A stretch of 64,000 bases of DNA from Canibacter oris (GTDB lineage Bacteria > Actinomycetota > Actinomycetes > Actinomycetales > Microbacteriaceae): positions 32,414-96,413 of the forward strand of contig NZ_JACIFD010000008.1 of the NCBI RefSeq assembly GCF_014197205.1, read 5' to 3'. Shown one piece after another: positions 45,721 through 53,124 of this stretch (within the stretch, counting starts at the first letter, position 1; every line of letters starts with the position of its first letter). The position numbers were made by a program, and so were the translations under genes. The notes beneath the pieces are model-generated. The model was not told where the DNA came from and did not search any database. It saw only the letters and a list, made by a program, of their open reading frames with translations.

Positions 45721-48477
45721 ATGAAGCCAACCACCAAGCAGCTCCTTACCGGCGCGGCGGTTACCGCGCTGACCTGCAGCACGCTATTCGGCGCCCACAG
45801 CAGCGCCTTCGCTGAGGAAGTAACACCGCAGCCGACTCCTGTCTCCACCACTAGTGACACAAATGCTGCGCCTGACCAAACACAGGACAGCTCCGGCGAT
45901 CAGAATGCCACCGCCACCGGGTCCCAGAGCACCCCGACTGGCCAGGAGCTGACAGCTGAGCAGCAACGTCCATACACCCTAGTGTCAGGCAGCGCGAACT
46001 GGAATTTCCGCACCAGCTTCCGCGATTATGTGGGCATTGAAAACGAAACACATCGGGCGGGGCTCGGAGTGCTGAACGGCACTAGCGATCTGGAGTGGCA
46101 GGCTAGCGCAAACCAGACTTTCACCCCGGGCACCGGTGAGCTAAGCTTTGGTGGCGAGATCCACTGGCAAAAATATCAGGGGGTTTTGAACGTTAAAATC
46201 TCCAACCCGGTGCTGGATATTGCTGGTAAGAAGCTGCTGGTTGACGCTTACACCGCCGGCACACTGGCGGGAGGTGAAGAGCTAACAGTCACTAAACAAG
46301 CGCTGCTGGAATTACCTGATTTACAGCATGAGGTGCGTGGCAACACCCTGGTAATTTACTCTCACAGCCCACGCATTACCGAGCTTTCAAAGCGCCTGTT
46401 GGGTTTTTATCAGGGTGAAAAAGGCGCACCATTTGTGGCTACTTTTGAGATTCAGACGGGCGACCTCAACGCTCCTGAGCGACAGAGCCCAGTACTGTGG
46501 CAGCTGTTCCCCTCACTTTACACCGACCCTAATGCAGCGCCGCCACTAACTGACCCGAGCGAAGCCACCTTTGACGTGAACGTGCCAGATCCTGCCCTAC
46601 GTGCCTGCATCTTGGAGTCACTTAATAAGCCGGCACACACCCCGATTGTGAACAAAGTGCTGCAAGAACTGCAGAGCGTCAGCTGTGTGGGCGTGCGACT
46701 TGCCCCAGAGCACAAGATTAAAGACCTCACCGGGCTAGAGCACGCACGCAACCTCAACACTCTAAACATCAACTACCAAGCTGTGAGTGACCTCACTCCC
46801 CTGGCCAGCGCAAGTAAGCTGCACACCCTGAACGTCAGCAACAACCAGCTACGTGACATCAGCACCTTGGCCGCTAACACCAAACTCACAAGCCTGCGCA
46901 TAGCTAACAACAAAGTAACCGATATTTCCGCGCTGCGCGCACTAGCTGAACTCAGCACGCTCGATGTATCCGAGAATCGTCTTACCAGTCTTACCGGAGT
47001 GCCTGAGCGTGTAACCCATCTCACCGCTGAAAACAACCGCATCACCGACATCAGTGGCATTTCGCGTGCCACAACACCGTACGTTGAGCGTTTGGAGCTG
47101 CGCCATAACCGCATCACCGATATTTCCTCTCTGGCGCAGCTACGCGCGATTACCAATGCTGATCTACGCAACAACTTCATCATCGACCCGAGCCCCTTGG
47201 CAACCTGGGCTGAAAACAGGCTCAGCCTCAACAGCGTGCGGCTGCAGTACAACAAGTTCACCGACTGGACTAGCGTTGCCGCTGTACCGCGCATCGACAA
47301 GCCGCGCAACGGCGAAGAAACATCTCTGAACCCGAAGACCATTGAGGAACTGCTGGCGCACGATGCGGCCCAAGACTCTGCAGATGCTGAGGCGCTGCAC
47401 CCGATTGTAACTGTAAACGCAGCTACCACCGGCTGGGAGCAGGAAGCACAGCTGTCTAATAGCGTTGCTGCCGGCGGCATTAGCCCTGCTGAAATGTTCA
47501 CCAACACTCCGGCAGGCGCCACTTACTCCCTGGCAATGGTCGACGTTGAGATCACCGACGCAGCTGCAGCAACCGAAATTAAGCTCGCAGACAAAGGCAG
47601 CTTCAGCATCACTGACGGGGTTGTGAAGTTCACCCCGCAGCCTGGCTTTACAGGCACCGCTGAGGTGCAGGTTGTGCTGACTACCCTCGCTAACAATAAA
47701 TACGTGGCAAAGTACAGTGCCACTGTAAAGCCACTGCCGACCCCGGCTGCCCAGGTTGCTGCTGCGGTGCGCGAGGGATCTAAAGCCCAGCTGAGCGCCG
47801 GACCGTTTGTGCCGGGCGAGACCGTGACTGTCACAATTGACACCGAGACCACGGCGGTGGCGACTCTCACCGCCGACTCCAGCGGCAAGGTAAGCACCGA
47901 GTGGTTATCAAGCTACGGCAAAGCGGGCACTCACAAAGCTACCTTTACCGGGGCTCGTGGGAAAACTGCAACCGTTGATATCACGGTTGAAAAACTGCCA
48001 GCAGCCACCGTCTCGGTGAGCAAAGATGAGGTCACCGAGGGTGAGACCCTGACCTTCACCGCCGGCCCGTTCGTAGCCGGTGAGCAGGTCAGCCTTACCG
48101 TGCACAGCGACCCAGTTAAGGTCGGTGATTTCACCGCGGATGCCGAGGGCATGGTGCGCGCTAGCTGGAAGGTTCCAGCAAACTTTGCTGGCTCTCACAA
48201 AGCTGTGTTTACCAGTGTAAACGGCATCACTGCACAGCGGAGCTTCCAGGTTAACGCGCCGGTGGCTATCGCCACCCCAGACACCACGCCGCGCACCCCA
48301 GAGCACGTGACAGCGCCGACTCACACTGCTGCCGCTGCCGCTCCGGAGGGCGCAACTGCGCAGCAGACACAGCGCAAGCTCGCAAAAACCGGCACAGATA
48401 TGCTGCCGCTCTTCGCCGCGGTTGGTGCGCTGACCACTGCTGCTGGCGTGGCGCTAACAGGTCGCCGCCGCAAGTAG
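45721..48477 (+). CDS. Wall-anchored HtaA-domain / leucine-rich-repeat surface protein
   Basis: Encodes 918 residues. Signal peptide (TTKQLLTGAAVTALTCSTLF, cut near AFA-EE, about 31); Thr/Gln-rich linker; an HtaA-like haem-binding domain (about 85-252, with SANWNFRTSFRDYVG and GGEIHWQKYQGVLNV); about eight internalin-type LRRs of 22 residues (about 333-523, such as LHTLNVSNNQLRDIS); a linker domain; two similar Ig-like repeats (each with AGPFVxGE, about 685-845); and an LAKTG sorting signal with hydrophobic helix and RRRK. HtaA domains bind haem in corynebacteria; LRRs mediate protein contacts. AGGAAG precedes the ATG. The mixture is unusual to my knowledge. Confidence 0.87.
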   Translation: MKPTTKQLLTGAAVTALTCSTLFGAHSSAFAEEVTPQPTPVSTTSDTNAAPDQTQDSSGDQNATATGSQSTPTGQELTAEQQRPYTLVSGSANWNFRTSFRDYVGIENETHRAGLGVLNGTSDLEWQASANQTFTPGTGELSFGGEIHWQKYQGVLNVKISNPVLDIAGKKLLVDAYTAGTLAGGEELTVTKQALLELPDLQHEVRGNTLVIYSHSPRITELSKRLLGFYQGEKGAPFVATFEIQTGDLNAPERQSPVLWQLFPSLYTDPNAAPPLTDPSEATFDVNVPDPALRACILESLNKPAHTPIVNKVLQELQSVSCVGVRLAPEHKIKDLTGLEHARNLNTLNINYQAVSDLTPLASASKLHTLNVSNNQLRDISTLAANTKLTSLRIANNKVTDISALRALAELSTLDVSENRLTSLTGVPERVTHLTAENNRITDISGISRATTPYVERLELRHNRITDISSLAQLRAITNADLRNNFIIDPSPLATWAENRLSLNSVRLQYNKFTDWTSVAAVPRIDKPRNGEETSLNPKTIEELLAHDAAQDSADAEALHPIVTVNAATTGWEQEAQLSNSVAAGGISPAEMFTNTPAGATYSLAMVDVEITDAAAATEIKLADKGSFSITDGVVKFTPQPGFTGTAEVQVVLTTLANNKYVAKYSATVKPLPTPAAQVAAAVREGSKAQLSAGPFVPGETVTVTIDTETTAVATLTADSSGKVSTEWLSSYGKAGTHKATFTGARGKTATVDITVEKLPAATVSVSKDEVTEGETLTFTAGPFVAGEQVSLTVHSDPVKVGDFTADAEGMVRASWKVPANFAGSHKAVFTSVNGITAQRSFQVNAPVAIATPDTTPRTPEHVTAPTHTAAAAAPEGATAQQTQRKLAKTGTDMLPLFAAVGALTTAAGVALTGRRRK

Positions 48478-48504
48478 TTTGCAGCGGCGCTGACCGGCAC
48501 GCTG

Positions 48505-48536
48505 AAAAGGGAGAGACCAAAAGGTTTCTCCCTTTT
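48505..48536 (+). terminator. Terminator of the HtaA-LRR gene
   Basis: AAAAGGGAGAGACC and GGTTTCTCCCTTTT form a 14-pair stem with one G-T pair and a four-base loop, 28 bases after the stop. It also rules out the ATG at 48538 as the start of nnr. Confidence 0.88.
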
Positions 48537-48567
48537 CATGTTTTGCCAACTGCGGAATAATAGAAGC

Positions 48568-50223
48568 ATGACTCTCGCTGCACACTCTGCAATTATTAAA
48601 GCGGTTGAGGCCGAACTTATCGCTGCGGCGCCCGCAGATTTTTTAATGCAGCAGGCTGCACAGCACCTCGCCGATTTTATCTGCGCACTCATTGCGGCCC
48701 AGCCAACCCCGGCCCAGGTGGTAGTTGCTGCGGGCGGCGGCGGCAACGGCGGAGACGGGCTATACGCTGCGGCTTTGCTTACCACCGCCGGGCATCAAAC
48801 CGCGGCGCTGCTGTGGCATCCCAAGGGCGCTGTGCACGAACCTGCTTACGCCGCCGCTTTGCACGCGGGATGTGAGGTGCATTCCAGGGAAGAAATTGCC
48901 GCACTGGCGCAGCGAAAAATTCCTGCCGGGCAGCGCCTGATTTTGGTAGATGCTATTCAGGGCTTGGGTAGCGCGCCGCTGTGCACCGCAGATGCCGAAC
49001 TGTGGCACAGTTTAGCGCAGCAAGCAGACACTGTGGTTGCGGTGGATCTGCCCACCGGAATTGCGGTAGACAGCGGCACCGCTCCCGCACCGGTTACTAC
49101 CCCAGCCGCGACAACACCGCTGGCGCGGCACGTCACCGCAGACTACACGGTGACATTCGGCCCGTTGCGACTCGCGCACGCGCTCAGCAACGCGTGCGGC
49201 GCGGTGTTTAACGCAGATATCACTGGAGCAGCAGGTGAAAGCCTGCTCGCCATGGTCAGCGATGCGGCAGCTGTGGCCGCCGCTGCCTCCGCAACACCCA
49301 CCGCTGCTACCCCCGCTAACGCGCCGGCTGTTATCGAGTGTCACCTGGCATGGCAAAACCCCGACCCATCTCTGCAGCTCCCGGCATTAAAGCAGTGGGA
49401 TGCCGTATCCCTGGCAGATTTAACCCCCGCTTCCTCCGACCATAAATACACTCGCGGGGTGCCCACGGTGGTAGCTGGCAGCACCACATATCCTGGTGCG
49501 GCTGTGCTCTCGACCTATGCCGCTGTGCAGACAGGAGCGGGCATGGTGCGCTACGCCGGAGACTGCGCGGCGGAGGTTATTGCGCGCTGCCCGGAGGTGG
49601 TTTTAGAGCCAGATCTCACTGCTATCACGAAAACCGACTGCTGGGTATTCGGGCCTGGCGTGAGCACCTCAGCGAGTGCTGCGGCTACGCTGCGGCGGCT
49701 GATCCACACCCCGCAACCGCTGATTATCGACGCTGACGGCCTCACCCTGCTCGCCGATTCGCAAGAATTGCAGCAGCTGCTGCAACAGCGCACCGCACCA
49801 ACTGTGCTAACCCCGCATGCTGGGGAATTCGAGCGGCTTACCGGCAAGCCTCTGCATGATCCGGCTGCAGAGACCGTTGCACTAGCCATGCGGCTGCGAG
49901 CTACGGTGCTACTCAAAGGACGCAAAACCCTCATCACGACTCCGGTCGGCCAGCTTACGGTTGTCGACGCCGGTAATTCGTGGGCAGCCACCGCCGGCAG
50001 CGGTGACGTGCTGGCTGGCATTTTGGCAACAAACTGTGCACGGGCAAAACATCCGGATGCCGTAAATTGGATTATGGCCGCGGTTGCCACGCATGCGGTC
50101 GCCGCACAGAAAGCTGCAACCACTGCCTGCGGCACCGCCCCAACAAGCGCCTCTCAAATCGCGGCAGCCATCCCGGAGGCACAAGCACTGCTACAGCGCA
50201 GCCAGATGCAACCCCCTATATAG
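48568..50223 (+). CDS. nnr: Bifunctional NAD(P)HX epimerase/dehydratase
   Basis: Repairs hydrated NADH and NADPH. Encodes 551 residues. The N-terminal epimerase (YjeF_N) has VVVAAGGGGNGGDGLYAA (about 55) and VDLPTGIAVDSG. The C-terminal ADP-dependent dehydratase (YjeF_C) has HKYTRGVPTVVAGSTTYPGAA (quoted across the start, about 290), TPHAGEFERLTG (about 418) and NSWAATAGSGDVLAGILA (about 470). The ATG at 48568 is the first Met after the preceding terminator; the ribosome-binding site is weak. Confidence 0.93.
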   Translation: MTLAAHSAIIKAVEAELIAAAPADFLMQQAAQHLADFICALIAAQPTPAQVVVAAGGGGNGGDGLYAAALLTTAGHQTAALLWHPKGAVHEPAYAAALHAGCEVHSREEIAALAQRKIPAGQRLILVDAIQGLGSAPLCTADAELWHSLAQQADTVVAVDLPTGIAVDSGTAPAPVTTPAATTPLARHVTADYTVTFGPLRLAHALSNACGAVFNADITGAAGESLLAMVSDAAAVAAAASATPTAATPANAPAVIECHLAWQNPDPSLQLPALKQWDAVSLADLTPASSDHKYTRGVPTVVAGSTTYPGAAVLSTYAAVQTGAGMVRYAGDCAAEVIARCPEVVLEPDLTAITKTDCWVFGPGVSTSASAAATLRRLIHTPQPLIIDADGLTLLADSQELQQLLQQRTAPTVLTPHAGEFERLTGKPLHDPAAETVALAMRLRATVLLKGRKTLITTPVGQLTVVDAGNSWAATAGSGDVLAGILATNCARAKHPDAVNWIMAAVATHAVAAQKAATTACGTAPTSASQIAAAIPEAQALLQRSQMQPPI

Positions 50224-50232
50224 TGAGGTAGA

Positions 50233-50772
50233 TCAGGCGCCGCGGCGCTGCTCAAACTCCAGCAGCCAGGTTTTTCGCGCTGTGCCCCCAGCATAACCGG
50301 TCAGCGACCCATCCGCGCCGAGCACCCGATGGCACGGCACCAAAACGCTAAACGGGTTTCGTCCGACTGCTCCCCCAATCGCTCGCGCCGCAGTTTTCCC
50401 GCCGCGCACAGCAGCAACCTGCGCCGCCAGTTCGCCGTAACTGATTGTATGCCCATATGGCACCCGCAACAGTTGTTGCCGCACCGCTCCCCGAAACTCG
50501 GTATCAGCACCAGCCAAGGCCGGTAGCTTGGGTAAATCACGTTCGCCCCCAAAATACGCCTCTAACCAGTCTGTCGCCTGCCGCAGCTGCACGGCTGCGG
50601 CGGTTTGCGCGATGACCGGCTGCACATCATGCCCCGCCAGCTGGGCACCAAAGTGCGCTTGGCCCGCAAACCACGCACCCACCAGCTGCTGCTGGGTTGC
50701 AGCCAAAAGCATACTGCCGAGCGGGGTTTGATACTCACTCGTGTATACCGTTTGCATCATGGCGCCCATCAT
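50233..50772 (-). CDS. ogt: Methylated-DNA-protein-cysteine methyltransferase
   Basis: Suicide repair of O6-methylguanine. Encodes 179 residues. The acceptor Cys is in VLVPCHRVLGADGSLTGYAGG (about 142-162), preceded by GGAVGRNPF. The winged-helix part has PYGHTISYGELAAQV. Several tandem ATGs (50772, 50769, 50760) are possible; AGGGAGAG fits the first two. Convergent with nnr, with nine bases between. Confidence 0.94.
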   Translation of the reverse strand: MMGAMMQTVYTSEYQTPLGSMLLAATQQQLVGAWFAGQAHFGAQLAGHDVQPVIAQTAAAVQLRQATDWLEAYFGGERDLPKLPALAGADTEFRGAVRQQLLRVPYGHTISYGELAAQVAAVRGGKTAARAIGGAVGRNPFSVLVPCHRVLGADGSLTGYAGGTARKTWLLEFEQRRGA

Positions 50773-50779
50773 ACTCTCC

Positions 50780-51232
50780 CTAAATGTTTAGCCCCCGAGC
50801 TGGCACGATATCGCTCATAATCAGCGTGGTTGAGAGCCGCTGCACCCCCGGTAAATTCGCTAATTTAGTGTCGTAGAGTTTGCCGTAAGCAGCAACATCT
50901 GCGGTGATGACCTGCAGGATATAGTCAGGGTCGCCAGAAAGCCGATGCGCCACAACCACCTCATCGATTTCTTTGACCGCTGCTTCTAGCTGCTGCAGCG
51001 TTTTCCCGGCACCGTCACGCATCGTAACAAACACCAAGGCTTGAAATTGTAAGCCGACGGCGCGTGGATCCACCATCGTACGATATCCGGTAATCACCTC
51101 ACGGCTTTCGAGTTCTTTGAGGCGACGGTGCGCGGCAGAGATACTAATACCCGAACGGTCAGCAAGTGCAGTGGTGGTTATTCTCGCATCTTCTTGCAAC
51201 AGCGAAAGAATTTTTCTGTCAACTCTGTCCAT
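50780..51232 (-). CDS. Lrp/AsnC family transcriptional regulator
   Basis: Encodes 150 residues from the ATG at 51232; the open frame further upstream lies in AT-rich intergenic DNA. Helix-turn-helix: DRKILSLLQEDARITTTALA then SGISISAAHRRLKELE. C-terminal RAM domain with ligand-sensing HRLSGDPDYILQVITADVAAY. Divergent from a LysE-type exporter, as in many amino acid export pairs, so it probably controls that gene in response to an amino acid. It lies eight bases from ogt's start, so they could be read together. Confidence 0.93.
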   Translation of the reverse strand: MDRVDRKILSLLQEDARITTTALADRSGISISAAHRRLKELESREVITGYRTMVDPRAVGLQFQALVFVTMRDGAGKTLQQLEAAVKEIDEVVVAHRLSGDPDYILQVITADVAAYGKLYDTKLANLPGVQRLSTTLIMSDIVPARGLNI

Positions 51233-51275
51233 GCAAAATATTTTTTCATATTTTCTTAAAAAAGGGGATTTTAAC

Positions 51276-51289
51276 AGAAAAATTTTTCT
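51276..51289. promoter_or_regulatory. Palindrome between the Lrp gene and LysE gene
   Basis: AGAAAAATTTTTCT is a perfect 14-base palindrome in the AT-rich 116-base divergent region, which is a plausible Lrp-type operator. Similar A/T runs lie on either side. Confidence 0.45.
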
Positions 51290-51348
51290 ACATTTTTTGC
51301 CTAAAATTTTGATGTAAAGAAACTCAAAATCGTCATGGGAGCGCACGC

Positions 51349-51981
51349 GTGGATTTCACACTCATCACACTTTTCTGCTCGGTAGCAGTGCTCTTTTGGT
51401 TCACTCCCGGAGCAGACTGGGCATACGCGATTACCGCTGGAATCAAATATCGTTCTCCGTTGCCAGCGGTGTCAGGGTTGATGCTCGGGCACTTTTTCGC
51501 GGTGGCGCTGGTCGCAGTCGGCGTTGGTGCAATCATCGGGCAGTCAAAGCTCGCCATGAACTCAATTGCGGTCTTCGGGTCACTCTACTTGCTCTACCTC
51601 GGCTACGGCGCGATTCGCACTCGTTCCGAGGGCTTCGGTGAGGCCCCAGAGCTGCATCAGATTTCCTCGCCACGCCAGATCTTTAAGGGCTTCGGTGTCA
51701 GCGGCTCGAACCCCAAGGTGTACCTAATCATGCTCGCGGTGTTGCCACAATTCATCGATGCCCAAGGCACATGGCCGCCAAGCCTGCAACTGCTGCTGCT
51801 CGGCTGCATTCATATCCTAGGGTGTTTCCTGGTGTACTCGCTAGTGGGCTTCTCTGCACAGCGACTGCTACGCTCTCGCCCAGGCGCAGCTCTGATGGTT
51901 ACCAAAGCTTCCGGCGCCATCCTTATTATTCTTGGCGTATTGCTACTCGGCGAAACCCTGCTGCCGCTACTAGCACACTGA
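51349..51981 (+). CDS. LysE/RhtB family amino acid exporter
   Basis: Encodes 210 residues with six membrane helices. The family motif FWFTPGADWAYAITAGIKY (about 15-33) follows helix 1, and VSGSNPKVYLIMLAVLPQF (about 117-135) is the second conserved motif. GTG start with GGGAG upstream. It may export a neutral or basic amino acid; the substrate is unresolved. Divergent from the Lrp-type regulator. Confidence 0.92.
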   Translation: MDFTLITLFCSVAVLFWFTPGADWAYAITAGIKYRSPLPAVSGLMLGHFFAVALVAVGVGAIIGQSKLAMNSIAVFGSLYLLYLGYGAIRTRSEGFGEAPELHQISSPRQIFKGFGVSGSNPKVYLIMLAVLPQFIDAQGTWPPSLQLLLLGCIHILGCFLVYSLVGFSAQRLLRSRPGAALMVTKASGAILIILGVLLLGETLLPLLAH

Positions 51982-52010
51982 AACCCCGCCAACGGTGACG
52001 GTCACAAACT

Positions 52011-52045
52011 AAAGGGAGCAGCTGCCGCAGGCAGCCGCTCCCTTT
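52011..52045 (+). terminator. Terminator between convergent LysE and Ppx genes
   Basis: AAAGGGAGC-A-GCTGCC and GGCAGC-C-GCTCCCTTT pair in a long stem with a three-base loop. A and T tails on both sides make it suitable for both strands. Confidence 0.85.
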
Positions 52046-52059
52046 GCGTATGCACAGAT

Positions 52060-53025
52060 TTACTCGAAAGTGAGATTAATTTCACCTGTATCATCGATAG
52101 AATCGAGGCTGTCGATGTAACGCAGCACAATTCCCTCACGCAGAGCCCACGGAGAAATATGTAGCTTCGAAACCCCGAAAACCTTCATCGCCGTGCGCAG
52201 CAGCACCGCCCCAGCCATCAGCTGATATCCGCGTTCCGGAGTCACCCCCGGCAAATACTCGCGTACACTTGACGGCATCTCCCGGAGGAACGGCTCCCAT
52301 TCTTTCAGATCATGATAGTAAAGCGGACGTTTACGTCCGGTCACCGGGTTATCGCTGCCTGACACCAGGCGCCCAAGAGAGCGAATCGTCTTGGAGGTTC
52401 CAACAACCATTTGCGGCTGCGGCCGATCCACGAACAAATCATCACGCACTCGGGTAAACTCGGCACGGGCGTGACGCCGCAGCGCCGACACCGCGGGATG
52501 GCCCGGAGGATCCTCCGGAATAAACTGCACAGTGGCTCGGCCAGCGCCCAGCGGCAGAGACGCCTGCACATCAGGATACTCATCTGCGCCCTGGGCGATC
52601 TCAAAGGACCCACCCCCGATATCAAAGAGCAGAATCTCACCAGCGCTCCAGCCAAACCAGCGGCGCACAGCGAGCATCGTGATTCGGGCTTCATCTTCAC
52701 CGGAAAGCACCTGCGGCATCTCCCCGGTTTGAGCAGCAACCAATCGCAGCACCTCAGGGCCATTCGGCGCTTCGCGGATTGCGCTGGTCGCGGTGACAAT
52801 CAGATCATCAACCCCAATCTCTCTCGCTGCCTTAACCGCCTCATCAATTGCTGTCACAATCTTAGTAACACCCTCAGCTGTGATGCATCCGGCTTCGTCT
52901 AGATAACGCATCAACCGCAGCAGTGACCGCTGCGAATGATACGGCACCGGGCTAGCTCCAGGATGAGCATCAACCACCAACAAATGCACCGTGTTTGAAC
53001 CTACGTCAATAACGCCTAATCGCAT
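52060..53025 (-). CDS. Ppx/GppA phosphatase family protein
   Basis: Encodes 321 residues from the ATG at 53025 (MRLGVIDVGSNTVHLLV), the conserved family start; the frame extends 24 codons further upstream without support. The ASKHA phosphate-binding loops are GVIDVGSNTVHLL and ILLFDIGGGSFEIAQG (about 138). The enzyme would hydrolyse polyphosphate or pppGpp; both activities exist in the family and sequence does not separate them. Actinobacterial short form without the C-terminal HD extension. Confidence 0.92.
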   Translation of the reverse strand: MRLGVIDVGSNTVHLLVVDAHPGASPVPYHSQRSLLRLMRYLDEAGCITAEGVTKIVTAIDEAVKAAREIGVDDLIVTATSAIREAPNGPEVLRLVAAQTGEMPQVLSGEDEARITMLAVRRWFGWSAGEILLFDIGGGSFEIAQGADEYPDVQASLPLGAGRATVQFIPEDPPGHPAVSALRRHARAEFTRVRDDLFVDRPQPQMVVGTSKTIRSLGRLVSGSDNPVTGRKRPLYYHDLKEWEPFLREMPSSVREYLPGVTPERGYQLMAGAVLLRTAMKVFGVSKLHISPWALREGIVLRYIDSLDSIDDTGEINLTFE

Positions 53026-53124
53026 AATGCAATTGTAGTCCGGCAAGCTGGCAGTGCCAGCACAGGCAACAGAGGCACAGCTACAACGCAGCACCACTGC
53101 AGCCGCGCACGGCTAGAAGCACGG

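Noticed and set aside
46773..47522. Open frame of 249 codons on the minus strand
   Set aside because: Antisense to the leucine-rich repeats; its Ser/Arg/Leu periodicity is a reflection of the repeat codons.
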